Translations under genes and position numbers: made by a program
Shown: positions 23,701-31,953 of the stretch, piece by piece
Numbering within the stretch: the first letter of the stretch is position 1
Layout of the letters: every line of letters starts with the position of its first letter
Source: Niallia taxi
GTDB lineage: Bacteria; Bacillota; Bacilli; Bacillales; Cytobacillaceae
Direction of reading: 5' to 3'
Length of the DNA: 64,000 nucleotides
Assembly: GCF_032818155.1 (NCBI RefSeq)
Contig: NZ_CP102589.1
Span: 3,768,001 to 3,832,000 of the forward strand
Notes under the pieces: model-generated
What the model was told of the DNA's origin: nothing
The model's database searches: none
Seen by the model: the letters and a program-made list of their open reading frames with translations, nothing else

Positions 23701-24822
23701 TTATTTACTGTCTTTTTTTACAAGCTGAATTTGCTCTAATTGCTGACTGCTGTCCAAAATGAATTTCATTTCATAATGGTTAGCAGTATAAGTAGCAATG
23801 TAGCCATCATGCTCCTTGTTTGCTGAAAATGTATCCGGCTTGCCTAATATCTCATTGATTATAGACATATTTATTTTAAGGCGCATGCCAGGAATCGTGA
23901 TCGAAGTTACCTGCTTTGTCTTACCATCATAGTAGTATGTGACCTCCGGGTAAGTTACCATCATTGTTCCATCACTTTGCTTCGTATCTGTATACTCTTT
24001 ATTCGACTTTGTTATTTCGCTTATGCTTGTACCAATTGGATACTGGCTGCCTAACAGCATCCCCTGTTCAGCAATTGTTAAAGCATCTTTTGAGAGAGTA
24101 AGATTTTTAAATGGCAAATAGTACTCTTCCTCCTCAAGCCATCTCTCCATTTCCTTTTCTTTATCAATATAAGTTGTGTCCGTCTCTTTAAGCTGCAGAC
24201 GCTCTGAACTCAACGTCCATGTAGTCACTTCATACAAATCGGAATTCTTTTTTTCTGCAGTCTGCAGATAGTTTTGCTGGATACTTTTAATTTTGCGCTT
24301 TAATACTGGAATTTCCTTCTTAGTAAGAGACGTAAGCTCTCCGTCCTTCATCACATACAGTGATGCAACAGTATTATCCTTTGCCTTTGTTTGATAGACT
24401 GCAATAATACTATGCTTATTGACGGTGTATGTGCTGATATTTTTATTTTTTATATTAAATACGAGCGGATCCCGCAGTTTAATCGCTTGTTTAAGCTCTT
24501 TTTTATCATCTTCTGACTCTGCCGTTAAATAAAGAGAAAATTCCCCTTCTACAATAGAATCATCTTTATCTCCGAGAAAGCTATCCTCTTTAAGTGGATA
24601 TTTCTCCGTTTCATCGCCAACTAAATATGCTTCGTATACTTCATTATCCTCCTTAAGAGTTAAAGAGGATATTGCATTTTCCATGATCCACTCTACCTGT
24701 GTTTCAGCAAGTTTCGCCGAAGCCTCATTCTCATCGGTCTTTTTTGAACTTAGTTGAATTGCCCCCACGACAACCAAAACAGCACATAATAAAAGCATGC
24801 CAATATATATATATAGTTTCAT
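23701..24822 (-). CDS. Membrane-anchored protein of unknown function
   Basis: The 373-residue protein has one N-terminal membrane segment (residues 2-26, IGMLLLCAVLVVVGAI) and a large hydrophilic, Lys/Glu/Thr-rich domain predicted to lie outside the cell. There is no Cys lipobox. The region TYPEVTYYYDGKTKQVTSI and following could form a repeated beta-rich fold, and GSQYPIGTSISEI recalls small repeat units of cell-wall proteins, but I recognise no family. The ATG follows CAGGAG. It is monocistronic, lying between ampS and the acylphosphatase gene. Confidence 0.7.
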   Translation of the reverse strand: MKLYIYIGMLLLCAVLVVVGAIQLSSKKTDENEASAKLAETQVEWIMENAISSLTLKEDNEVYEAYLVGDETEKYPLKEDSFLGDKDDSIVEGEFSLYLTAESEDDKKELKQAIKLRDPLVFNIKNKNISTYTVNKHSIIAVYQTKAKDNTVASLYVMKDGELTSLTKKEIPVLKRKIKSIQQNYLQTAEKKNSDLYEVTTWTLSSERLQLKETDTTYIDKEKEMERWLEEEEYYLPFKNLTLSKDALTIAEQGMLLGSQYPIGTSISEITKSNKEYTDTKQSDGTMMVTYPEVTYYYDGKTKQVTSITIPGMRLKINMSIINEILGKPDTFSANKEHDGYIATYTANHYEMKFILDSSQQLEQIQLVKKDSK

Positions 24823-24975
24823 TATATTCTCCTGATTATAAAAACACGTAATTTGCCTATCTTTTTAAGCGTACTTATTAATATTAACAAAATGGCTAGT
24901 TTTCTACAAATCAAGGTTTTTCCAGTTTTCGCTTACTTATTATTTGGAAAAATCAGCATAAGGCAGCAGCCCTTT

Positions 24976-25003
24976 TTGGACTGGCTCCTTTTTATGTTAT
25001 TCT
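24976..25003 (+). promoter_or_regulatory. Candidate promoter of the acylphosphatase-mscL unit
   Basis: TTGGAC (24976-24981) and TATTCT (24998-25003) are 16 bases apart, with TG one base before the -10 (extended -10). Confidence 0.45.
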
Positions 25004-25052
25004 ATAGTTAGTTCTGGTCAGAAAAACGATATATGGAAAGGGTTGATATTTT

Positions 25053-25322
25053 ATGTATCAATATCATCTTGCCATCACCGGAAAGGTTCAAGGCGTAGGC
25101 TTTCGCTACTTTGTACAAATGAAGGCAATGGAATATAATGTTCACGGCTGGGTCAAAAACAGAGACAACGGTTCTGTTGAAGCCGTCATTTCAGGACCAA
25201 AAGAAACGCTTGATTTATTTATTGCTGACATCAAAAAGGGAAACAGATTTGCCGCAGTACAGAATGTGGAAGTCGCTGAGCAGCAAGCCGAGACGTTTCG
25301 CTCATTCAGTATTCGTTACTGA
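25053..25322 (+). CDS. yflL: Acylphosphatase
   Basis: This 89-residue enzyme has the complete acylphosphatase signature: [13 protein letters not shown] with catalytic Arg18, and [12 protein letters not shown] with catalytic Asn36. It hydrolyses acyl phosphates such as acetyl or carbamoyl phosphate. Length and sequence match B. subtilis YflL. The ATG follows GAAAGGG. The mscL gene starts 52 bases downstream with no terminator between them, so they are probably co-transcribed. Confidence 0.93.
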   Translation: MYQYHLAITGKVQGVGFRYFVQMKAMEYNVHGWVKNRDNGSVEAVISGPKETLDLFIADIKKGNRFAAVQNVEVAEQQAETFRSFSIRY

Positions 25323-25374
25323 TTCTAGTTTAGAAGCAACAAAAATTAGTTTGATTAAAGTTAGGAGTTTTAGT

Positions 25375-25776
25375 ATGTGGAAAGAATTTAAAGCCTTTGC
25401 TGTCAAAGGCAATGTCATCGATCTAGCAATCGGTGTAATTATTGGCGGGGCATTCAGCAAAATTGTCAGCTCCCTTGTGAATGATATTATCATGCCGATA
25501 GTCGGAGTTCTCCTTGGGGGTGTTAATTTAACAAGCCTTAAATTAACCTACGGCAAGGCAACTGTCCTTTATGGACAATTTATCCAAACAATATTAGACT
25601 TTTTTATTGTCGCCTTTTCTATCTTTATGGTTATCAAGCTGATTACCAAGTTCAAAAAGAAAAAAGAAGCAGAAATTGTCGAAGAAAAAGCACCTTCCAT
25701 TGATGCTAAGGAAGAATTATTGATGGAAATTCGCGATCTTTTGAAAAAAGACCATGTCAGACAAGAAGAAAATTAA
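25375..25776 (+). CDS. mscL: Large-conductance mechanosensitive channel MscL
   Basis: The 133-residue channel has the MscL plan: short amphipathic N-terminus ([14 protein letters not shown]), pore-lining segment 1 ([21 protein letters not shown]), a periplasm-type loop, segment 2 (residues 65-88), and a charged C-terminal helix bundle. It opens under membrane tension to release solutes on osmotic downshift. The start at 25375 follows TTAGGAG and fits the family. The longer frame from 25138 would run through the acylphosphatase gene in another frame and is rejected. Confidence 0.95.
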   Translation: MWKEFKAFAVKGNVIDLAIGVIIGGAFSKIVSSLVNDIIMPIVGVLLGGVNLTSLKLTYGKATVLYGQFIQTILDFFIVAFSIFMVIKLITKFKKKKEAEIVEEKAPSIDAKEELLMEIRDLLKKDHVRQEEN

Positions 25777-25843
25777 TTTATTTTGAAACATTAACTATGT
25801 TTCATACGTAAAGAGATTAAAATATAAACAATGGAGTGACTTT

Positions 25844-26482
25844 ATGTACGCGCATAGTGTTAACACAAATCATCTACCTGCTGTTTTAAGAGCATTTGCC
25901 TTATCCTTAGGGATTGCAACTGTTGGAACATTAGCAGGTAACTTTATTCCAGCTTCACTCTTTTTACCATTAGCAATATTAGAGGTTGTGATGCTTGTTA
26001 TTGCCTTCTTTCTTAGAAGAGGGAAATCAATGTCCTATTCCTTCCTTTATGCCTTTACGTTTATTTCGGGAATAACGACATATCCAATCGTTTCCCATTA
26101 TATATCCACTATCGGCGCTAATGTCGTCATAATGGCTTTAGGAACAACAACAGTCGTATTTGCTGGACTTGCAATATTTGCAACGACAACAAAACGTGAC
26201 CTTTCCTTCCTCGGCGGAATGCTAATGGCAGCATTACTTGCCTTGATTGTGATCTCTATATTTAATATTTTCTGGCCTTTAGGCACCACTGCCATGCTTG
26301 TCTACTCCTTTATCGGAGTGCTTGTGTTCAGCGGATATGTACTTTTTGACTTTAACCGTATGAAGCATTACGGAGTGTCAGCAGAGCAGGTACCATTAAT
26401 GGCTTTAAACCTTTATCTAGACTTTGTGAACCTGTTCATCAACATCTTAAGAATCTTTGGAATCCTTTCAAGTAAGGATTAA
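25844..26482 (+). CDS. Bax inhibitor-1 family membrane protein (YetJ-like)
   Basis: The 212-residue, seven-segment protein has the TMBIM/Bax-inhibitor-1 pattern, including FDFNRMKHYG and the last segment ALNLYLDFVNLFINILRIFG, which contain the paired Asp residues of the family. B. subtilis YetJ is a characterised pH-sensitive calcium leak channel; a similar role is likely. The ATG follows AATGGAG. A strong terminator follows. Upstream, mscL ends 67 bases earlier. Confidence 0.87.
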   Translation: MYAHSVNTNHLPAVLRAFALSLGIATVGTLAGNFIPASLFLPLAILEVVMLVIAFFLRRGKSMSYSFLYAFTFISGITTYPIVSHYISTIGANVVIMALGTTTVVFAGLAIFATTTKRDLSFLGGMLMAALLALIVISIFNIFWPLGTTAMLVYSFIGVLVFSGYVLFDFNRMKHYGVSAEQVPLMALNLYLDFVNLFINILRIFGILSSKD

Positions 26483-26485
26483 CCT

Positions 26486-26515
26486 AAATGCTGCCTGTTA
26501 ACTCAGGCAGCATTT
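26486..26515. terminator. Intrinsic terminator
   Basis: A perfect 12-bp stem (26486-26497 with 26504-26515) separates the YetJ-like gene from the converging small gene. It carries A and T runs at its base. Confidence 0.85.
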
Positions 26516-26516
26516 G

Positions 26517-26792
26517 TTATTTCAGCAATCTTCCTTTCACATGGCGAATGAATTCGGCTGGATCATCCTTAATAATAAACGAGAAAACTCCTTTATTTGT
26601 GTGCAAGTACAGCATTTGATAAAGATTATTTGTTTTTTTTACAGATATGTCATAAACAATCTCTAACTGAAAAACAGTTTCCTCAGCCATAATTCTGTCA
26701 CTGCAAAGAATCAGGCTTTGTTTTATCTCTTGGACGACCTGCCTATTAAATTCAATCCTTCTTGTGACAACATAATAAGCCAGTTCTGCCAT
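26517..26792 (-). CDS. Small hypothetical protein
   Basis: This 91-residue protein is soluble, with a pattern of alternating strands (VFQLEIVYDISVKKTNNLYQMLYLHTNKG) and a final amphipathic helix, which could be a small PH-like or barrel fold. I recognise no family. The ATG follows a good AGGAGG site. It lies 13 bases after the MocR gene on the same strand, so it may be the second gene of that unit. Function unknown. Confidence 0.6.
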   Translation of the reverse strand: MAELAYYVVTRRIEFNRQVVQEIKQSLILCSDRIMAEETVFQLEIVYDISVKKTNNLYQMLYLHTNKGVFSFIIKDDPAEFIRHVKGRLLK

Positions 26793-26805
26793 TATTACCT
26801 CCTGC

Positions 26806-28230
26806 TCATTTATGCATATTGTCTGTCAATAATGAATCATAAATACTTGTTAGTAAGTACATTCCTTTTTTTATGTCTTGTTCATTTAGAAAGGAATAGC
26901 TGAGTCTTATATATGGAATATCCCGTTCTAAAGGGTCACAAATCTGCCCAGGAACATAAGAGACAGAGTTTGCAAGCGCCATAGCCTTAAGCTTGTTTTT
27001 ATCTATTGTCTCGTCTATATGCACCCAAAGATTCAGCCCACCCCCAGGACTATCCCATTGGAAGGAATGGTCCTGAAGTGCCTCTTCCATCTTTTCCTTC
27101 CTTATCTGCAATGCTATTCTCAGCTTTTCCATATGTGTACGCACCCTGTCAGATGTTAGATAAAACAAAAAGGCTTTCTGGCTTAGCAGCGGTGTCCCAT
27201 TATCAGCAAGTGCCTTTCCTTTAATCAGCCATTTCATCAGACTTGGATGTGCCACCATTGCACAAATTCTTAATCCTGGAGCCATATATTTGCAGAAACT
27301 TCGCAAGTAAATAATATACCCACCCGTATCATAGGAGTAAATAGGCGGTGGCGGAGTTTCGTGAAAGTAGATTTCACGGAAGGCATCATCCTCGAGAATG
27401 ATACATTGATATTTTTCAGCAAGCTCTGCCAGCTGTTTTCGCTGCTCAACTGGCACAGTATAGCCTGTAGGATTCTGATATGTCGGATTTGTGTAAAACA
27501 GCTTTGGCTTATACTTCTTCATAAAGTATTCCACTTCTTCTAGACAAAAACCTGCTGCTGTTATAGACACAGGTATAAGTTTTGCCCCTCTGTTTGCGAA
27601 TATATCAGCCGCACCACTGTAAGTCGGGCTTTCTATCAGCACATAATCGTGTGCTTGAACAAATACCTTGGCAATGATATCAATCCCTTGCTGTGCTCCA
27701 GATGTGATTACTATTGATTCCTCTGGTATGTATAAACGGTCGTACTTTTGAAAGTAGGCTGACATACCTGCTATTAGCTCTTCATCACCTTTAACATTTG
27801 CATAAGTTCCAAGCAAAAGCGGATATTTTTCAAAAATCTCCTTAGCATGCTGAGAAAGGTACCTATTAGGCAATAATGTCGGATCAACAACGGATGCTGA
27901 AAATTTATAAGTGACTGGCTCACGATGGATATCGGAGAGATGACTGTTATGAATATAAGAACGAATTGCTGGCTGCTCCTCTGATATATTGCTTATATGG
28001 TCACTATCTTTTCTGTAATAGCCTGTTTTATCCTTTGCATAAACATGCCCTTGCTCTTTTAAAAGCTGGTATGCCTTCAAGATAGTCAAACGATGAACAC
28101 CAAGAAGCTCGGCAAGGCTTCGTACAGAAGGAAGCCTTTTATCTTTTGGCCACTCCCCTGTTTGGATACGTGTTAGCATATATTCATATACTTGCTTGTA
28201 AAGTGCCGTTTGTTCAGATTTCATAACCAT
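26806..28230 (-). CDS. MocR-type regulator (GntR HTH fused to aminotransferase fold)
   Basis: The 474-residue protein joins an N-terminal GntR winged helix (LPSVRSLAELLGVHRLTILKAY, residues 35-56 or so) to a fold-type I aminotransferase domain with the PLP-binding Lys in LRSFCKYMAPGLR. MocR/GabR proteins usually sense PLP-linked metabolites and act on a neighbouring gene. The divergent EamA exporter gene is the likely target, as in ycxC-ycxD or ydfC-ydfD of B. subtilis. The start at 28230 follows AAAGGAGGG; the longer ATG lies upstream of that site. Confidence 0.85.
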   Translation of the reverse strand: MVMKSEQTALYKQVYEYMLTRIQTGEWPKDKRLPSVRSLAELLGVHRLTILKAYQLLKEQGHVYAKDKTGYYRKDSDHISNISEEQPAIRSYIHNSHLSDIHREPVTYKFSASVVDPTLLPNRYLSQHAKEIFEKYPLLLGTYANVKGDEELIAGMSAYFQKYDRLYIPEESIVITSGAQQGIDIIAKVFVQAHDYVLIESPTYSGAADIFANRGAKLIPVSITAAGFCLEEVEYFMKKYKPKLFYTNPTYQNPTGYTVPVEQRKQLAELAEKYQCIILEDDAFREIYFHETPPPPIYSYDTGGYIIYLRSFCKYMAPGLRICAMVAHPSLMKWLIKGKALADNGTPLLSQKAFLFYLTSDRVRTHMEKLRIALQIRKEKMEEALQDHSFQWDSPGGGLNLWVHIDETIDKNKLKAMALANSVSYVPGQICDPLERDIPYIRLSYSFLNEQDIKKGMYLLTSIYDSLLTDNMHK

Positions 28231-28338
28231 ATTGATCCCTCCTTTATCCATTATTGTACCATTTCCTTAAATCTGTTCTATGTGAAATTATCTGGTCTGT
28301 CCTACCTGTTTTACAATAACGGCAGGAGGGATTTCATA

Positions 28339-29247
28339 ATGACCATTTTCTTGTATAGTTTAATGTGTTTTATTTTTGGAACTACTTTTTTAGCAATCAA
28401 GGTTGGAGTTGACGAAGGCTTTCCACCCTTTCTGTCTGCAGGAATCCGTTTTTTGGCTGCAGGCGCAATTCTGTATTTAATTTTGCTTGCCCGCAAAAAA
28501 ACATCCTGGAAGCTTCTTTGGCGTAAAGAGCTAATGTTCACAGGGTTTACCTTGACCTTTATAACCTTTGCTTGCCTTTATTGGGCAGAACAATTTGTTT
28601 CCTCAGGCATTGCAGCAGTGCTGTCAGCTTCTGCACCAATTATCATTATCCTCATCCAAACTGCCTTTATGGGAATAAAAATTGATAAGGCAAGCATTGT
28701 TGGTATCATACTAGGATTTATTGGAGTTTTCTTCCTATTTCTGCCAGGTCTATCCATCACTTGGAATACTTTCTGGATTATCGGGTGCGGAATTATCCTT
28801 TTTGGTCAATTTGGCTATGCAACAGGTTCAATTTGGTCTGGGAAAACGATTAGTACATTTAAAAAGGAAAGTCCAATGGCATTGAATGCTGTGCAAATGA
28901 TATACGGAGGACTGTTTCTGCTGCTTTTATCTCTATTCGCAGGGGAACCTGCGCCTAATATAACCATACCGGGACTTTTGTCGATTCTTTATTTGACTGT
29001 AGCAGGGTCCATGATTGCCCATACTATCTATTATTATCTTGTCGCAAAAACAAATGCCTTTCTTCCTTCGACATGGTTATATGTTTCACCTTTAATCGCG
29101 TTAACAATAGGTCACTTTTTTTATAACGAAGCTGTTCATCCGGTCATGCTTGTTGGTGTTTTACTGATTTTATCAAGCCTTATTTTAGTAAACCTTGGAA
29201 AGATACTGCAATTTGTGTCCATAAAAAAAATGGCATCCTCTAAATGA
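28339..29247 (+). CDS. EamA/DMT family transporter
   Basis: This 302-residue protein has ten predicted membrane segments arranged as two EamA repeats (for example GVDEGFPPFLSAGIRFLAAG and GSMIAHTIYYYLVAKTNAF), typical of drug/metabolite exporters of small molecules such as amino acids. The start at 28339 (MTIFLYSL) follows GCAGGAGGG; the longer frame from 28192 would overlap the divergent regulator and lacks a ribosome site. It faces the MocR gene across 108 bases. Substrate unknown. Its stop lies within the terminator. Confidence 0.84.
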   Translation: MTIFLYSLMCFIFGTTFLAIKVGVDEGFPPFLSAGIRFLAAGAILYLILLARKKTSWKLLWRKELMFTGFTLTFITFACLYWAEQFVSSGIAAVLSASAPIIIILIQTAFMGIKIDKASIVGIILGFIGVFFLFLPGLSITWNTFWIIGCGIILFGQFGYATGSIWSGKTISTFKKESPMALNAVQMIYGGLFLLLLSLFAGEPAPNITIPGLLSILYLTVAGSMIAHTIYYYLVAKTNAFLPSTWLYVSPLIALTIGHFFYNEAVHPVMLVGVLLILSSLILVNLGKILQFVSIKKMASSK

Positions 29248-29262
29248 GGACGCCATTTTTCA
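29228..29262 (+). terminator. Terminator overlapping the EamA gene stop
   Basis: AAATGGCATCCTC pairs with GAGGACGCCATTT (about 29229-29258) with one mismatch, followed by TTTCAAG. The TGA stop lies in the loop side. Confidence 0.8.
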
Positions 29263-29388
29263 AGGGCTTTCGTCTAAATAAGACAAAGAAAGACGGATAA
29301 GACAAGATTCTAGAAATATCATCATTTCCTGGAAAATAATTTAGCTATTCGACAGCATTTCCTATAAATCACACTTCTAGATATCTGT

Positions 29389-29892
29389 TCACTTGGACTT
29401 ATATTTCCGAGCAAGCTCCTGTGTCTCTGCTTTTCTGTTTCTTCTCATCTGGGCACGAACTTTACCTGATTCAAACAAACTGATTTCTTCTTCCGTTTGT
29501 GGGACAACCTGCGGCACTGCTGTTGGTTTGCCGTGTTCATCTATGGCAACCATTGTCAAAAAGCTGAGAGCACAAAGATGTTTTTCTCCTGAAAGCAAGT
29601 CTTCAGATGTCACCTTTACGAACACCTCCATAGAGGAGGTTCCTGTATAGGTTACAAAGGCTTCTAAACAAACTGAATTGCCCTCTTGAATTGGATGAAG
29701 GAAATCAACTGAATCAGTTGAAGCTGTCACAATATGCTTTCTTGCATGTTTCATGGCAGCAATAGCAGCCGTATCATCAATATATGCCATTAATTTCCCT
29801 CCGAACAATGTGCCATAAGTGTTCGTATCTGTTGGGAAAACAATGCTCGTTTTAACAACGAGCGACTCACTGCAATATTTAGAACCTACCAT
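29389..29892 (-). CDS. Acyl-CoA thioesterase, hotdog fold (YkhA-like)
   Basis: This 167-residue protein has a single hotdog domain of the acyl-CoA hydrolase (BACH/YkhA) type, with the active-site helix GTLFGGKLMAYIDDTAAIAA near residue 28 and the substrate strand VDFLHPIQEGN. It hydrolyses acyl-CoAs, and is usually hexameric. Length matches B. subtilis YkhA. The ATG follows AAGGAGG. The C-terminal 20 residues are basic and rich in Arg. It stands alone. Confidence 0.87.
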   Translation of the reverse strand: MVGSKYCSESLVVKTSIVFPTDTNTYGTLFGGKLMAYIDDTAAIAAMKHARKHIVTASTDSVDFLHPIQEGNSVCLEAFVTYTGTSSMEVFVKVTSEDLLSGEKHLCALSFLTMVAIDEHGKPTAVPQVVPQTEEEISLFESGKVRAQMRRNRKAETQELARKYKSK

Positions 29893-29976
29893 ATATCCTC
29901 CTTAGGATTGCTTTCTAAGATTACTTCCTATAAATATTATATGTAATTTCCTAATTGCCGTCTATTAGACCACATG

Positions 29977-30912
29977 CTATTGAAAGAAAGAATTTTTCTT
30001 TTTTGCCTTTAGAAGATCACCCATCCATCCCCTTGTTTTTAAATAAGCATAAATAATTACAGTAGTCAGCACGATTAAGGCAAGCGAAATGGCATAGCCA
30101 TATTTCCAATCAAGCTCAGGCATATATTTAAAGTTCATACCCCACAATGCTCCAAGTGCCATAATAGGAGTACAAAGGGCCGTAAACACTGTCAATGTCT
30201 TCATAATTTCATTTCCTCGATGCTGGGAAACAACCTCTTCAAAGTGGACGAGATTATTTAATTCTTTTTCATACTCATCAACTAAAGTAAGTCCTCTCTG
30301 AATCCGCTTAGAAACTCGCTTATAATCTCTGCCATCTGTGGCATCCTCTCCAAAGGCTTCCTCAATGGCAAACTTCAGCTCTAAAAAGGGCATCATGACG
30401 TTTTTCCAAATAAGTATTTCATGCCTTGACTGATAAATTTTATCTAAGGTTTTTGTACTATTCTTCTCTTTCACATCCCATATTAATTCATCTAGCTTTT
30501 CCTCGTATGTATCAATATGGTAAAGAATATCTGTCATAATGTTGCCAAGAATCACCATAAACCCATCAACTGGGGATATGGCATTTTGGGCAGATTGAAT
30601 AATATTTGACCTTTTGTTTAAATGGAGGCTGTTATCATGATAATCCAATGTGATGAGATAATCGCCACACAGATAGAAGTAAAACAGCTCATAATCTCCT
30701 CTTTCCTCAATTTTCCGATTATAGATAAGTGAACCACTCAAAGATTCCTTGCCGATTGTTGATGTATCCATCTCCAAATAGTTCCCTTTTTTTTCATTGA
30801 TGATTTTGTGCCAATCTTCAATGGGAATGTCCAGTTCTGCTTTTAATTGGTCGATCTCTTCAATCTTTTCAAGTGCATACCAAATCCATTTGCCCATGTG
30901 ATGCTTTTTCAA
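29977..30912 (-). CDS. CorA-family magnesium transporter
   Basis: The 311-residue protein has a long soluble N-terminal domain with a helical stalk (around residues 130-245) and two C-terminal membrane segments with the essential GMN motif in LWGMNFKYMPEL. It is a pentameric Mg2+ (possibly Co2+) channel, resembling B. subtilis YfjQ. I start it at TTG 30912 because GGAG sits eight bases before it; a GTG nine bases upstream lies within that site. Ends without a clear terminator. Confidence 0.85.
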   Translation of the reverse strand: MKKHHMGKWIWYALEKIEEIDQLKAELDIPIEDWHKIINEKKGNYLEMDTSTIGKESLSGSLIYNRKIEERGDYELFYFYLCGDYLITLDYHDNSLHLNKRSNIIQSAQNAISPVDGFMVILGNIMTDILYHIDTYEEKLDELIWDVKEKNSTKTLDKIYQSRHEILIWKNVMMPFLELKFAIEEAFGEDATDGRDYKRVSKRIQRGLTLVDEYEKELNNLVHFEEVVSQHRGNEIMKTLTVFTALCTPIMALGALWGMNFKYMPELDWKYGYAISLALIVLTTVIIYAYLKTRGWMGDLLKAKKKNSFFQ

Positions 30913-31060
30913 AAAGATCACTCCGATCGCTTTTTTACTTTTATTTTCCCCTATTTCAAGGAAAAAAAACTTAAAACGACACGCAGGTTTCTAATCTGTC
31001 AGTCTTGGGTAAATAAAACTAAGCAATATTTTTTGGACAAACTATTCGGAGGGATGAATT

Positions 31061-31297
31061 ATGAAAACGATGCGAACATTAGCGGTTGTCGGTGCAGGCG
31101 TTGGGGGTTATCTTCTATTTTCCTCAAAAGGAAAAGAAATGATGCAGCGGGTCACTCAGATGTTACACTCCAAAAAGGATGAATCACCTATCATGAAGGC
31201 CGGAAATCCCGATCCGCAAGATATCGGTGATAACAATATGGTTAGTGAAGGTGCTATGTATTCAGTAAACTACTATAATAAGCAGAGACCAGAGTAA
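31061..31297 (+). CDS. Small membrane-anchored hypothetical protein
   Basis: This 78-residue protein has an N-terminal Gly-rich hydrophobic stretch (AVVGAGVGGYLLFSS, residues 8-22) and a hydrophilic tail rich in Lys, Asp and Asn. It resembles the YtxH class in layout but is much shorter. The ATG follows CGGAGG. It is transcribed alone and ends at the hairpin 31305-31327. No function is known. Confidence 0.65.
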   Translation: MKTMRTLAVVGAGVGGYLLFSSKGKEMMQRVTQMLHSKKDESPIMKAGNPDPQDIGDNNMVSEGAMYSVNYYNKQRPE

Positions 31298-31304
31298 GAA
31301 AAAA

Positions 31305-31327
31305 GGTCTCCACATTAAATGGAGACC
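31305..31327. terminator. Terminator between convergent genes
   Basis: An 8-bp stem (31305-31312 with 31320-31327) has AGTTTATTT on one side and six T on the other. It overlaps the last codons of the ECF sigma gene. Confidence 0.8.
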
Positions 31328-31863
31328 AGTTTATTTACTTTTGGACGCAATTGCTCTTTTGCTCTTTTCATGCGTGTTTTAACCGTTGAAAGGGGCGTTT
31401 TTGTTTTGTCGCTAATTTCTAGCAATGTATTGTTATGATAATAGAATAATAGAAGAGGCTCCTTGTACATTTGCGGCAGCTCTTCTAATGTATCAATCAT
31501 TTCTTCATGCGCACATTTGTTTATAATTGTATCCTCTGGCGGTAAGGAAACGGATGTCTCCCGTACATATGTATATACCGTTTCCTCCCAGAATTTCTTC
31601 GATGTCTTTTCTTTTCTCCAATAATCACGGCATTTATTTATCGCTATTTTATATAACCAGCTTTTTGCTTTACTGTAATCTTCGAAGGAAGAAAACGATA
31701 GATATGAAGATATAAGTACTTCCTGATAAATATCTTCGGCTAGTTCTTTATGTTTGACCAATGAAAGGATATAAGCAAATATCGCATTTCCATGTTCTTT
31801 AATTATCTCTTCATAACAGGCTTCATTACAATCACCTGTGCAGTTATTAATTAGGGGTTCCAT
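31315..31863 (-). CDS. ECF-type RNA polymerase sigma factor
   Basis: The 182-residue protein has sigma region 2 (residues 20-90: AIFAYILSLVKHKELAEDIYQEVLI, SWLYKIAINKCRDYWR) and region 4 (residues 120-175: EMIDTLEELPQMYKEPLLLFYYHNNTLLEIS, with PLSTVKTRMKRAKEQL as the -35 recognition helix). It is a group 4 sigma factor, probably for an envelope or stress regulon. No anti-sigma gene follows; the next gene downstream is on the other strand. The second ATG at 31863 is preferred because of spacing from GGAAGGAGG. Its class is undetermined. Confidence 0.85.
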   Translation of the reverse strand: MEPLINNCTGDCNEACYEEIIKEHGNAIFAYILSLVKHKELAEDIYQEVLISSYLSFSSFEDYSKAKSWLYKIAINKCRDYWRKEKTSKKFWEETVYTYVRETSVSLPPEDTIINKCAHEEMIDTLEELPQMYKEPLLLFYYHNNTLLEISDKTKTPLSTVKTRMKRAKEQLRPKVNKLVSI

Positions 31864-31953
31864 CATTATCCTCCTTCCCCTAGGACGCTTCTACACAATA
31901 AACGAAACCGCACCTATTAACCCCTACACTTTTTTAAAAAGTTTTTTATATTT

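Noticed and set aside
25138..25374. Long N-terminal extension of mscL
   Set aside because: It runs through the acylphosphatase gene in another frame; the inner ATG has a proper site and gives the family length.
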